Shown here in pieces: positions 10,963-22,162 of a stretch of DNA of 64,000 nt; position 1 is the first letter of the stretch; the number at the start of each line of letters is the position of its first letter. The notes under the pieces were generated by a model. That model had not been told where the DNA came from, did no database searches, and worked only from the letters and a program-made list of their open reading frames with translations. The DNA comes from Laccaria trichodermophora (taxonomy: Eukaryota; Basidiomycota; Agaricomycetes; Agaricales; Hydnangiaceae), in NCBI GenBank assembly GCA_018417955.1, contig JACTVC010000005.1:1426001-1490000 (forward strand). The letters run 5' to 3'. The position numbers and the translations under genes are program-made.

Positions 10963-12298
10963 TGTGAAGGTAAGAAGATGTCTTGATCTAGAAGCTCAGA
11001 AGTTGCCCTTTATATGCAGTGGAGGAGATGCGTACCAATGGTGTATGTTACGAGAATTGCTTCGTGCGATGGCGCCGTCACCGACAAGATCGGTTTAGAG
11101 TCATGATTTATATGTAACATATCGTCACCCATGGAGTTTGTACTACATTATGGGAAATGATGAGCGCTGAGCGCAAAGCGCGCTCGTATGTTCCTCGGTT
11201 CACTTGTGACCGAATGCGAACCGAATGTTAGGAGGGTGACTCTATGCCAAATGACGTGCAGGTAGCGATATCGAGCTTTGATGGCCATTATGGTCATGGG
11301 CCTTGAACTGGAGAGTCAAATCGTGTTAACACTTCAGAGAACACAACGGAGTTTGTCGAGATTGACGGAGAGAAGACGGTAAAATGTGGGCGTAGCTCAC
11401 CGGGCACATGTCCTCGCCGCCCCGAACGTAGAGCTGGTAATGACGGAGCCCAAACGGAGCCTCTTTCAGCAGTCACGTCACTTCCCTCGTTTGTCGGCAC
11501 TTGAAGGCGAGGAAGCGCATATCATTGTCACCATGAGCCACCAGCTGATTCAAAAAGGTCAGCAGACCGAAGTCCATTCTACGCCTTCCCATAGCTCGTT
11601 CTGCCGAAGAGATCGCGGTAGACCTTCAGCGCTTTAGAAGTTGATAAATCCCCTTTGCTGCCTGAAATAAATCATCCTAAATTCGCTCTGTAATGGTGTT
11701 GTCTTGTCCGGCCAAACAGTCGATGGTCACAGACAGTTTTTTCTTTGAGTGGAGGAGTGGGGGGCGGTCGATAAAAGCCTTCCATCTCACAATGGCAACA
11801 TTCGCAGTTTCTTGAGACCATTTCCTAGTTGCGCCCGCCCAACGCCCGCCCCTCTTAGCCTTGTCAAAAGACTTTTGAGTGCGCCAGGTTTATCCCATTC
11901 AGAAGGTTTCGGGTGGTTGTTAAGAATAGAGATTTGCCAAAGAAGAACTAGGGTGTTGTTGAGATTGTTTGATAGTACAGAAATGTGCTGATGAATATTC
12001 CTCCGCGTCCTTGAATTGACATTTGGTGAAAAACATCTGAACGGGGGGGTGAAGAGGCATTTTGTTTTGTCTTCTTTTGCAACCTGGACATTGCATATTT
12101 GCAGAGGTCAGTGAAAGCCATTGAACCCGCCTCGTCATAGATGGAGAGCTGGTAGCGTAAGATAGATAGTGCCGTCCATGTAACTAGATTCTATCATGAA
12201 TGAGATTTCCTATTCATACGCTGTAGGAACATGACATGCCATGAGCCCTCAGCCTGTTATTTCAATTCCAAACAAGACAGTCACCCATGCTCAGCAAA
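10963..12298. other. intergenic region, no confident gene
   Basis: Short open stretches occur on both strands, for example minus 11294-11640 with MDFGLLTFLNQLVAHGDND in one frame, broken by a stop. None can be extended into a coherent product. A GC-rich palindromic patch (GAGCGCTGAGCGCAAAGCGC) lies at about 11163-11182. It is likely the 5' flank of the 162-aa gene plus the 3' flank of HEL2. Confidence 0.4.
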
Positions 12299-14987
12299 TT
12301 ACGTCGGGAAAGTGCCAAGGGTAAATAATGTCTGCTTTTGCTTCGCTTTCCCCTTTTTCCCTTTTCCTGTAGCTACCGTTGTGATATCACCCTCAGTAGC
12401 AGGCGTCTCATTGGCACCACTCGGCGTTTCCTGTCCAGCAGGATGTACAGTAGCAGCACCAGCCCACGCACTCACGGCCGGAGTTGCGGAGTTGCCCAAA
12501 ATATTCTTGAGGGATACATTCCCGCTGATCTGTGGCTTCTGCCTTGAGCTCGTCGCCGTCGGAAGCTCGGGGAACAGCGCTTTTGAGAGTTTGGGTGGAG
12601 CTTGACGTGGCCCCCCATGTGCAGCGACTTTCGCGGAGGCAGAAGAGGAAGAAGAGGCAGCCGGACGCCACTCAGACGCGGATGGGAAGGATGAGGACGA
12701 CCCGGGAAGGGCAGTGGGTGCTTTGAACCCTGTCGCGGAGCTGGTGGACCATGGAGTGTTTCGTTGGCCTTGGCGGAAGGCAGGGGTAGGTGTTGATCCG
12801 GGTGTGGACCCGCCTGATAGAGCGGGAAACTTTGCTGGCGACCGTTGCTGTGCGGGCACTTGATTCAATGATGGAGCTGCGGAGGAAGAACCAGCAGCCT
12901 GGGCAACACGGTCCCAAACCTGTCGCGAGGATCGTTCAGAGGATCGGGTTGCAGTGGAGTGTTTCGCATTAAGCACGCGGCCTGAGGCGATACCCGCGTA
13001 TCCTGAGCCAATTGAGGTAGGGATGAGTTCGGGGAATTGACGACGTTGCTAAGGTAGACAAGAAATTTAAAGCTTGAAACAGTATTCAAAGCATGACTGT
13101 CTACCTCAATTGCGAATCCTCTCCATGACGATAGCAGATCCTGCTTCTTTTCTTCCTCGTCCAGGAGGTCAACAAAGGCGTTTACAATGCCAGCTGTGTG
13201 GTCCAGGTTCCTGTCCAGGACATTCCAGATTGTCGAGATAAGATCTCTTGCACTGGACTCAGAGGACCGATAGCCGCGAGTCGCAGCCCTTACGGCAGGT
13301 ACTGCTGTAGCAGGGTTAGAAGCGACAGCTTCCAGACGTGTCAAGAAAAGAGCGTGTCTCCTAAAAAACTTTATTAAATATAGTTCTACAAGGTAAAGAG
13401 AGACACCTCACTCTAGAACAGCAGGATCTGCATCTCCGGCATGTGGTGGTGAAGAAGGTCGACTAGCACCGGGAGTATTGTTATTGGAGGTTGCCTGGGG
13501 AGTACTATTTCCTTCGGTTGTCAGAGCGCCTCCGAAGGCCTCCCGCCTTCTGAACCCGCTTCCTGGCGGTCGAGTGACTGAAGCGACGGCCTGTGGTGGA
13601 GGGGCCGTCTGTAATTGCTGCCGGTGTGATTGAGGTGGTGGTTCGTGTTCACGTTCTCGTTCCCGATCTCTTCTACCGTGCCGTCCCCCATGTCCTACTT
13701 CTTCAAAGGCAAATTCGGCGGGCACCCTTCTAGCGTCCTTTTTGTCTCGTGAGCTCATATCTCCTCCGTGGACTTCTACCATGTGAGCTCTGAGGTCTAA
13801 GGGGGAGTTAAAAACGACGAATTTTTGGGCTTGGCATTCTTTTTGCGTGCACGGATGGTGAATGCTGTTGAAGTGCCTTTCCTACGACGGATAATCAGTT
13901 TTGTCAGGTCAATGACCCCAGTGACGAGACACACTAGACTCTCGTAGTTGATGAAACTGCAGCGTGATCGAGTCAGCAAAAGAGAACCGGGGCGCACAGA
14001 GACCAACGCACTATTGATCTCTAACTTCATTGCGCTTACATAGAAAACACTCCTCGTGCTTCTCTCGCATATGAGGGTACAATTCATCGCCACTAAAGAA
14101 ACACTCTCGACAAAATTCGCATAGGGGGTGTATGCCACCCTCTATTTGGCTCGCATCTTTCAGTGCGGTCTTCCCTGGGCGATGGTGCATGGACGGGAGA
14201 TGGATGGGCAGCAAATTAGGTGGATATAACGCATGTTCATGCGCAAAAACCTTCTTGCTTCGAATACAAAGCTCACTGTGTCAAGGTCAGGTAAATTCAG
14301 AAGATCCAGAGGACCAGACACAAACCACATAAGTTTCCCATGGGTGGCGCGAACGTGCAGTTTCAAGTCACCCCAACCGTTTCCGATGTAATCGCAGTCC
14401 GGGTCTGGACAGTTGAATCGAAGGAGGATCAGCGTGTCCTCCATCATCTCTTGAGTCTCGAATGTGATCCCAAGCTTCGCGTCCTTGTAAGGAATAGCGT
14501 CCGTAGCATAAGAGCTGAACAAAGCATCGGGAGAAACGGTGAATATGACAGATGGTTGTGGATCCTAATCACAGAAACGACGTTCATGATTTGAACATGC
14601 ATAATGATTTTGGAGACTTGCCTTGCAGAAAGCACAATTTATCTTCTTATATAGCGCTCTGAGCCGTAGAGCACAAACATGACATGTACGATGATTGCAT
14701 TCGGACACAGAATAATACTTGACGGGTTCAGCACAAATCCAACAAACGTCATCGGAATCGTCAGCGTCCTCGGCCGACTGCCCACCCGCAGCGGGGACGA
14801 CAGCGACAACTCCCTCTTTGTCGTCAGGCACGATTGTGGGCGACTTGGAATCAGGGGCCTTGGTGTTTGTACGCGCTCCGCGATGATGAGAACCACGATG
14901 ACCACCACGTCCTCGGTTTCCGCCCCTGCTGGGTGCTCCTCGGCGAGACTCGACTGGACGAGGTTGGTTAGCAACTTGAGCAGACAT
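12299..14987 (-). CDS. HEL2: RING-type E3 ubiquitin ligase of ribosome quality control (Hel2/ZNF598)
   Basis: Hel2/ZNF598 recognises collided ribosomes and ubiquitinates 40S proteins. Translation starts at 14985-14987 with an RGG-rich head (RGGNRGRGGHRGSHHRGAR). The C3HC4 RING follows: CWICAEP, then ECNHRTCHVCALRLR, then INCAFCK. Next come IPYKDAKLGITFET, a C2H2-type segment with CPDPDCDYIGNGWGDLKLHV and H-x3-H-like spacing, then HPLCEFCRECFFSGDELYPHM and HEECFLCKR, the cysteine/histidine clusters expected of this family. The C-terminal half is low complexity and includes a helical segment near 13100-13340, KFPALSGGS and LFPELPTATSS (the FPxLP-like motifs found in Hel2), and ends TLGTFPT at the stop 12299-12301. 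Several short introns are present, for example about 13050-13105, where AIE joins QRRQFPELIP. Confidence 0.88.
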
Positions 14988-15296
14988 TCTGAATTAGTTT
15001 TGTGCAGTGAGGACGATGATTATTGGGCAACAGTGGTTAACGGGTTTTTACCTACAAGTTGTCTGGAGTCAGCTGACGTCGGTCCCGTTAGCCGGAGATC
15101 AGGCTTGCAAGTTACTCTTTCGTGTCATTGTTCATATTGGATACAAAGAAAGGTATGATTCGAAGCACAGGGTATATTTTATGTACGAAGGGCAAGGAAA
15201 ACGTAGACAAGACGCTTCATTACCACGTCGATCGACGACGACCAAGGAAAGCTTCCATCTGTCCGACACCCCGCGATCGCTGCCTCTTCGCCAACC

Positions 15297-15989
15297 TCAT
15301 TTCCTCACTCTCCTGCCTCCAATTCCCTCGCGATCCCATGAGCAGCGACTGATTCGCATTCTCACCTCAGCAAACATACACGACCTTCCTTCCAGCTTAT
15401 CAAACAGGCGGACCTGTATCTCGATAAATTCTTCCAGTGTAAACTTTGAGAGAATGCTCCAGAACACACAGGCATTCAGAATCTTGGAGTGAGGTGATAC
15501 TTGTCCCTGTGCTGCGACGGCGAATGCGGAGAGGAATAGCTGGTGACCTGACCATGCACCCATGGAGGGATCGTCATTGTAGAGGCGCATAACAAGAACG
15601 TGAGCCGCAGCAATGACAGCTCCAATGTCAAGAGTGTAAGGCGTAGTGGCGTTTACGATCATTGATATGAAAAAGGGTAGAGGTTCTTGGACAGGCGACT
15701 CGGAGCGGCGTCGTTCGTCGCATGACTCCAACTCGCAGCTCTCCGAAACGACACCTCTCGGAGGGAGCATCTGACGAACAGGCTTCGTTTTTGATGGTAT
15801 TGAGTTGGAGGGAGCGAGGGTGGAGTCTTCGGGAATTACAGCACAACCGAGTTCTGCGATCAAGAATGCCATTATGTCTGCGACCTCGTTTTCGACTCCC
15901 TTGCATGTGCTTGCCGCCGCATGGATATCGCCAAAGTTGACGCTTTCAAAAGACGTTCGAGGAGACTGCGTGAAAGCAGAAGCGGACAT
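15297..15989 (-). CDS. cyclin-box-like protein
   Basis: The protein starts at 15987-15989 (MSASAFTQSPRTSFESV) and runs 230 codons without a clear intron. The centre resembles a cyclin N-terminal box: PFFISMIVNATTPYTLDIG, AAAHVLVMRLYNDDPS, GHQLFLSAFAVAAQG, then ILNACVFWSILSKFTLEEF and EIQVRLFDKLEGR, matching the helix pattern of Pcl/PHO80-type cyclins (LFLAALIVA...FTLxEINxME...L). The N-terminal ~110 residues are Ser/Pro-rich. The last ~25 residues (after EGRSCMFAE, where a GTGAGA donor occurs) look non-conserved, so the true C-terminus may lie in a further exon I could not place. A cyclin-domain call is reasonable; partner kinase and role are unknown. Confidence 0.6.
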   Translation of the reverse strand: MSASAFTQSPRTSFESVNFGDIHAAASTCKGVENEVADIMAFLIAELGCAVIPEDSTLAPSNSIPSKTKPVRQMLPPRGVVSESCELESCDERRRSESPVQEPLPFFISMIVNATTPYTLDIGAVIAAAHVLVMRLYNDDPSMGAWSGHQLFLSAFAVAAQGQVSPHSKILNACVFWSILSKFTLEEFIEIQVRLFDKLEGRSCMFAEVRMRISRCSWDREGIGGRRVRK

Positions 15990-16373
15990 GATCGGGATTC
16001 GGGATAAAAATAGGTTTTGCTGAATAGAGTGGCTTTGGACTTGAATTTGGTTTTCACGTCAAGTTTGAAGAAAGATTGTCGAAATTCCGGGGATACTTAT
16101 ACCCCATCGACAGAGAGGGGAAGCATTGACCACAGCCTTAGCAGGGAGGAGATCGTAGCCCAAAGTTCTTGGCGGCGATTCTTGCTAGAGGTTGAAAGGA
16201 GCACGGAAGGACCTCAGAAAAAGAGGAGAACCTCAATCGCAAGAAGAAAGCACATCTATAATTGGACTTGTAGCAACCAAAAATCATAGTCTGCAGTAAG
16301 TGAAGTAAGTTGCAAATATTCTGAGGATGAAAGTACAAAAGGGGGCCACCTAGTAGATAGACTTTGAATGAAG

Positions 16374-17843
16374 TCACAGCGATAACCCCCTCCTCGCAAG
16401 TAACCGATAAAAGTCAGCAACGAGATACAAGCTCCCGGCGAGCACTACCAGATGGCCTTGGCCCTCCTTTGCGTTACTCCTCGTTCTTCCTGCCCACTCC
16501 ACTGCCTTTTCCAATTGTTGACTCGGGTCTATGTCATCGTCAGCGACCCAAACGTCGCCTTGAGGTACAAGCTGCCTAACAACACCCGCCAACTCTTGGA
16601 GAGGAACCGACTTGACCCATGGCATACCCTCTGGTGGGGAGAATCGCAACACCGCAACCTCTACATCTGCGCGTATATTCGAGTTCAGCTTTGGAGGTAA
16701 GAGCGGTGACAGTGTCTGCAGAGGCGTTTTTGGGGGCGAATGTGACAAGGCGAGGATGTATGTGATTGTAACTTGTGTTCGAGAAGACGATGTATCGAGG
16801 GAGGAGAGGAGCTCGGTGACGTACGCGCCCAGGGTAGCTGATGAAGCAGGATTATGGGCCCCATCTGCTAGGACGACAAGTGACTTGTTGTCTGACGCAG
16901 GGACGACATGGAAAGAGAGTCGACCTGGCCAGCGGGTTTTCCTGATCCCTTCCGCGACGGTTTCGGGTGTTATGTGGCTCTGGAGTTTAAAATTAGGTTG
17001 TGGGTGGGTAAGAAGGGCTGAGATGGCAGCGAGGGCAGAGCCGAGATTGTCAAGTTGGTGTTTACCGTGAAGGGGAAAGGGCGCCTGGACGTCCTCAGAA
17101 AAGCATGGCAGGCATGCCTTGATAGGTAAAGGTGGCGGGAGAATGTACGTCGCTGATGACGAAGGGAGTCTGAATGTAGCCTCGGGACGAGGGCCATCGA
17201 TATCTTCGTCCCAGTCCCGCTTCTCAATGTGCACAGAGCGCAATACTTCTCCACCAACTTGGGAAACAACGTGCTCTACCACGTTCTCCACATCGGTGTG
17301 TTCTTGGGGTCCAAGAATGAAGGGTTTTTCAGCCCTCGCTATTCCTGCTTTCTCTTTCGCAATAGCAGATACCGTGTTTCCCAAAAATGCTTGGTGGTCT
17401 AGATCAACGGACGTCAAGACAGAGACAAGAATTGTAGGATCTGGTACGATGTTCGTCGCGTCCAATCGGCCGCCCATACCTACTTCCAGTACGACGACAT
17501 CAACCATGGCTCGTTCAAACACGAGCAAAGCCGTCAAAGTAAGAATTTCAAAGCTCGTCAGTTTGGTGTCTTCCTCTCTGTCTGCTTTTTCAACATCACC
17601 ACGCGCGATGAGATAGGATGTTGGATCGACAGGCTCGTCGTTAACGACGATACAGTCATGAATCGATACGAGGTGAGGACTGTTATATCGACCCACAGAG
17701 AGCGACGATGAACGGAGTATAGAGTAAAGAATCGAAGCGACGCTGCCTTTCCCATTTGTGCCGGCTACGTGGAGTGTTGGCCTGGTGTACGGAAACTGCG
17801 GTAGAAGCTTTGCCAGCCTCGAAAGGTTGAGGTCAATAGACAT
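16374..17843 (-). CDS. FOL3: dihydrofolate synthase (Mur-ligase family)
   Basis: The enzyme adds glutamate to dihydropteroate to make dihydrofolate, using ATP. It is one uninterrupted 489-codon frame, starting at 17841-17843. Family marks are the P-loop HVAGTNGKGSVASILYSIL near residue 25, GRYNSPHLVSIHDCI, LTSFEILTLTALLVF, VLEVGMGGRLDATN, VLTSVDLDHQAFLGNTV with AIAKEKAGIARA, and DGAHNPASSATLGAYV in the C-terminal domain. The length fits fungal Fol3 (about 430-490). Fungal folylpolyglutamate synthase (Met7) is usually longer with a mitochondrial leader, so Fol3 is the better match, although the two are paralogues and I rank Fol3 at about four to one. The lack of introns is unusual among its neighbours. 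Confidence 0.88.
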   Translation of the reverse strand: MSIDLNLSRLAKLLPQFPYTRPTLHVAGTNGKGSVASILYSILRSSSLSVGRYNSPHLVSIHDCIVVNDEPVDPTSYLIARGDVEKADREEDTKLTSFEILTLTALLVFERAMVDVVVLEVGMGGRLDATNIVPDPTILVSVLTSVDLDHQAFLGNTVSAIAKEKAGIARAEKPFILGPQEHTDVENVVEHVVSQVGGEVLRSVHIEKRDWDEDIDGPRPEATFRLPSSSATYILPPPLPIKACLPCFSEDVQAPFPLHGKHQLDNLGSALAAISALLTHPQPNFKLQSHITPETVAEGIRKTRWPGRLSFHVVPASDNKSLVVLADGAHNPASSATLGAYVTELLSSLDTSSSRTQVTITYILALSHSPPKTPLQTLSPLLPPKLNSNIRADVEVAVLRFSPPEGMPWVKSVPLQELAGVVRQLVPQGDVWVADDDIDPSQQLEKAVEWAGRTRSNAKEGQGHLVVLAGSLYLVADFYRLLARRGLSL

Positions 17844-18079
17844 GAAGGGAGATGCAAGTAGGATACAAGGTGATTGGGTCTAAATATAGACGCGCGGCAA
17901 ATAATAAGAGCACGTGCACGCCCCGCGCAACCCCAGAGCTCCGACTCGAGTCATAAACTGTCATGGATCATAATCACTCGAATCGTGTGTGCCAGCCGCA
18001 GTCTCTGGATTAGCTCGCCATCTTGCGCGTTGTACTCTCAGAAGCAGCTGTTTCCGCCAGTTCTGACATTATAGGTACC

Positions 18080-19124
18080 TGTCGCGAACATATGGATGCA
18101 TTTGCTCTCGAAGTTTGGAAGATGCGAAGTCTTGGAATTGGCCTATCATACGGCGCCTCCAACAGAGTGGCGACGAAAGCGGCAAATTCGACGCTCTAGC
18201 TCCAAATCTTCTATATTGGTTGATCAGGGAGTCCGAGATTTTTGGTGGTACAGTACTGGATCAGTTCTGGGAAACAGTTGGAAAGTGTGATGAAAAGCTC
18301 AAGGATAATAGTGCGTCACATTCTTCTACCTCAGAACGTTAAGGTCTGATTCTTATATACAGTTAGAAACGTCACCTCTGTTCCGCCGGGTCAGGCGTCA
18401 GCGATACTGTTTGCAGGGGTGGACAGGGAAGACATCAACCTCGACCCGTTATTCAACACGGCAGCCGAGTACTTTACACATATCGCTGTCGAATGTGCGC
18501 ATTCAGTGATTTTCTAATGGGCACCTTATGACTTGATTTGACCATAGTTCTAGACCCAGGAGGACCTAAAACAGCGGACGGCACGCCATCCTCAGTCAGT
18601 GATATCATATCGATGGAGACGGACGATATGCTCGAGTTGGCTAATAAGGAGGGGTCCGGAAAGCGAAAGCAAGAAGCCCTCAAACGTTTGGTATACTCGG
18701 ACGTGGTTTCATCACGCACAAATCTGATGATATTGTGGCACAGGCTTTCGCGTGATGGTGCAAGATGTGTGATGACGGGGGTGATGTTTGACGAGCTCCC
18801 CACTGACAATGACCTTTTCTCACCTGCTCTGTCCCACGTAATCCCGAACTCAATTCATGGCAAAGTCGATGATTCTATTCTAATGGCGCCCACATACTAA
18901 CACACTTTCCAGACGGACACCCTAAAGGAAAAGGACCAATTCCCCGACCTTGCAATCTTCAACTTGCCCTGGCTCGTGTTTTGCGCATGAGCGGAGCTGC
19001 AGAGGCGGTTATGCAGCTGAGGCGGGATTCCGATGATTCTGATGCCCCTCATGCACATATTGCCTCTGACTACTTTCTTGATATCCTAGACGCAAAGTTA
19101 CACCTCCGAAGTATTATTGTGTAA
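18080..19124 (+). pseudogene. HNH-nuclease-like gene, copy 1, internally deleted
   Basis: This copy matches the gene at 26.6-27.9 kb in order and splice sites. It holds EDAKSWNWPIIRRLQQSG, IFGGTVLDQFWETVGKCDEKL, then after an intron NVTSVPPGQASAILFAGVDR, DPGGPKTADGTPSSVSDII, LSRDGARCVMTGVMFDELP, and the tail VLRMSGAAEAVMQL...VASDYFLDILDAKLHL with a stop at 19122-19124. The RDGxRCVMTG phrase is the start of the HNH domain seen in many agaric proteins. Between about 18935 and 18945, some 310 bp present in copy 2 are missing, including the segment that should carry the second half of the nuclease domain. The frame into the tail is lost there. Similarity continues past the stop to about 19205. 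I regard it as a relic. Confidence 0.65.
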
Positions 19125-19205
19125 TTGTTCCGCAGACGGTGTAAGGATCCAAACTTGTTTCTCGTTTGGCACCCACTGGCGGCTTTCTCCCGCTTTCATT
19201 GCAGG

Positions 19206-20236
19206 GATATCTCAGCAGACGCCTCCTCCTTATCGCTTGGGCCGACTTTGGACCTTGGCTCGGGCTTACAAAACGTTCAATTTGTCCTCGACCCAGCACA
19301 GCCTCTTCGGATCCCTTACTTCTCCATACCACGTCCAACACTCTACTGGGTGCCTACACCGGTCAATTTTTCAAGTTACCTTGAAGCGCACGGGCTCTTT
19401 CTGTCATGTCTTCTTTCCTCTACCTTGCTCCCCACGGAGACTGGAGGCAACAGGGGGGTTTACATTCTTTCTCCCCTGCCATTGACTTTCTATCTTTTAT
19501 TTTTCGGAACAAAAATATGATCATGATTGTTGTCCAGACTGAAATCAACGCACTGCAGGAGATGAAGGGCCTTCACTAGGGCTCATGAACAACGGGAACC
19601 ATTTAACCATTGCCGAAGACCGTACAAGAAGATTGCAAGCAACAAGAACTTCAAGCTTCAAGCATTGTATTGAAGTCAATCAGAGGAAGAGTGCCTGGAA
19701 TGTATATCGCAACGAAGACAGATCGCCTAAACTGCAGTCTTTACTTACATCGCTCGAAAACATCGAACTGCAAACGTGTGACTATATCCCAAACCTGCAC
19801 CTGAAGACCTTTAACGTGTCGTCCAATCGGTCATAGCTAGGGTTTGATCAATCCAGTTGGTCGTTGATAGAGTGAGTATTCACGACTATACAACGTTTTT
19901 TTCCGTCAAATCGACACTGCCAAAAGATGTCGCGTTTTTCAGCAAGCAGGCAAACGAGCAACCGACTTTAACCACAGAATCCAATGAGACTAACAACACT
20001 TCAAGGACATTTGGCACAAGCTAATGATTGCAGGAGGACGGTGCTAAACTATGAACAGATGATAAGATAGTTTATTTGAATGAACGTGAGGGTCAGTTTT
20101 TTTCGATGACGACGAAGACAGCAGTGACAAGATAGCAAGGCGCAACAGCAAGATAGAAAAGTGGGAAGACAAATCAACACTCGTCCATGGCCACGTCCGA
20201 TGACCAGAAAACAATCCTTTTGACTCGAACATGAAT
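19206..20236. other. intergenic region, no gene seen
   Basis: Several overlapping short frames occur at 19117-19520 and 19585-19836, but none shows recognisable protein sense or consistent splicing. This is the flank between the HNH relic and the 103-aa gene. Confidence 0.4.
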
Positions 20237-20723
20237 CTACTTGCGTCCCAGACCCTTGCAAAGCATCTTCAAACGACGCTGAAAGCAGTGTGATGAGTGT
20301 GTTGAACGTTAACCGCGTCATAATCAATCCGACGTCCGTACCCAATAGGACCCTTTCGCATCGGACGTCTGGATATCATCTTCAAAGAGGGTGGCGGTAT
20401 CTTGGTCGCGCTGTGCAGACGGCTCAGTAAGCACGCGAAAGTGATCAAAGTCACAAGAAGACTCACTGCGTACTCGAATTTATAGACAACAAAGCCTGTC
20501 GGCGTTCGCATGTCCATGGTATCCTGAAAGCGACGAGCTCAGAAAAGAGCACGCTGTAGCTGCTGCGAAGTGAGCCTACCAATAGACCATCGTCTTGTGG
20601 CCCAAAAATGGGGATCTGAATTTCGCGACTTTGCGCTCGCTGATAATCTCTGAGGATCGTGGAGCCGTGGTCCGAGGTCAGGACAACAGTGAAGGAAGGT
20701 AAATGGAGTTGCGAGAGAGGCAT
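20237..20723 (-). CDS. small four-exon gene, 103-aa protein of unknown function
   Basis: Exons 20580-20723, 20467-20523, 20342-20410 and 20237-20278 all end in phase 0 and sum to 312 nt. Each intron is 56-63 nt with GT...AG ends (GTAGGC, GTGAGT and GTACGG donors). The product starts MPLSQLHLPSFTVVLTSDHG, continues REIQIPIFGPQDDGLL, MRTPTGFVVYKFEYARD, TATLFEDDIQTSDAKGS and closes with the basic tail YWRRLKMLCKGLGRK. There is no signal peptide or membrane helix. An acidic middle and very basic end are the only clear features. I do not recognise a family. Four introns all in phase 0 within 490 bp is strong evidence of a real spliced gene. Confidence 0.62.
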
Positions 20724-20763
20724 TTCTTTTTGTGTATATAGAGTGTACGTGCTGAAGAGAGCG

Positions 20764-20815
20764 TAGGTGGGGTGGGTGGATGGGTGGTGGTGGTGGTGGT
20801 GGTGGTGGGGTTGTG
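20764..20815. repeat. G/T-rich microsatellite, mainly (GGT)n
   Basis: A run of GGTGGGGTGGGTGGATGGG continues as repeated GGT units just upstream of the 103-aa gene. On the minus strand it lies about 45-90 bp before the ATG, as a C/A-rich tract. Confidence 0.85.
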
Positions 20816-22160
20816 GTAAGAAATCAAACCAGCGACAAAAAGGTATGACAAGACTTTAAATACCGTCTCTTTTAAGCGCAGAGGCCCAAATCGGGGGCAA
20901 CCGATCACAGAGACGGGGAACTGGAGAGATTTGAGGTAATCAGGTTGCCGTGGAGTTTGAAAACGGTGTCCCTGGCTAGCCCTAGCTCCGGAAATTTGCC
21001 TTCGCGCCTGACAATTCACTTCATCCCGATTTGAATTGGAATAAATGGGCGGCGAACGAAGGGACAGAGTCCAGTACGGCGTGCATTGGAGAGCTGGGGT
21101 CTAAGTTGCTTGAGCTCACTAAGAAAGGCAGGCCTGGGCTGCTGTAAACGGCAAATGTGTGAGAGAATGTCAACGTTTATTGGGATTATCACCGACCAAC
21201 CTTGAACGTCCAACATCTAGACATCCTTCGACATCTGTTGACTTAGTTTCAAGGGTGGATCTTAAGGGAAGCTAACCGAGTTAGGACGCAGGATAACTTG
21301 AAAACCTGGTGGGCTTGCCTATTGATTCTCTTGGGTTATTTACCCTAACCAGCTGACTACGAAGGCGTACAAGCTTACTATTGACGAAACCAGTCGTGTG
21401 TCGGGTGAACCACATCTGAAAAGAGGACCCCTTTTCTTGATGTTGAGCATATCCAACAGGGCAATTGTAGGCTTTCACCATTATGCCTGCACTCCGAGCT
21501 CAGCCGCACAACTGCGCTCCTCATGCCAGGCATCGCATACGGAGAGGAAGGGAAGATGTGCTGGTCGTCGACAAGATTCTGGCCCGTCCGCCAACATTGG
21601 TAATTCCCATTTCGCCGCCATATAAGGGTTTCAGATTCAAATGGCTTCCTAGGAGCAGCGTTAAGGCCGGTAGGATGGTCCAATCAGGAAAGGCGCCCAA
21701 TGTCAAACCAAAACTGGACGACATTTCTTGGGTAATGTAGCAACTTTTCCCGAGAGAGGGCGACCCATGTCGTCGTTACACGGGCCTGAAAGTCTCAAAG
21801 TGCTGATCCCCAGTTTAAACCTGACAAAAAATCTGGGAATGTCGTGCATCGCTCCCTCAGCTCTACTGCTTGCAATTTCAGGTTCACCGATGTTCTAGAC
21901 GTCGCCTTGATCAATGGATCCCGATCTGTAAGCTTCCTCGATATAGCAGCTCCCGTCGAAAAGCGAATCAAGACATTCAATTTATGAGAGCCGACGCATC
22001 GGGTCACTAGAATCGGGCAGGTGCTCTTGTGAAATTTAAGAATCACAGCTCCAGTCTATCGGTCCACTGGTTTTCCTGGGATAGAGGGCGGCCTTGACCA
22101 GAGCTCCGACAACGATGGACGTGTATAGGATGGTGGAGGACAACGTCAAATAGGTAAAGG
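20816..22160. other. intergenic region, no confident gene
   Basis: Only short, mutually overlapping frames occur on both strands (for example 21378-21740). None gives a coherent spliced product. Confidence 0.4.
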
Positions 22161-22162
22161 GT

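Noticed and set aside
10318..10986. 222-codon plus-strand frame
   Set aside because: It is the antisense shadow of the three-exon 162-aa gene, whose intron phases and protein sense on the minus strand are much better.
11160..11190. GC-rich palindromic patch around GAGCGCTGAGCGC
   Set aside because: It is short and imperfect, with no partner element; it is not enough to call a terminator, origin or TIR.
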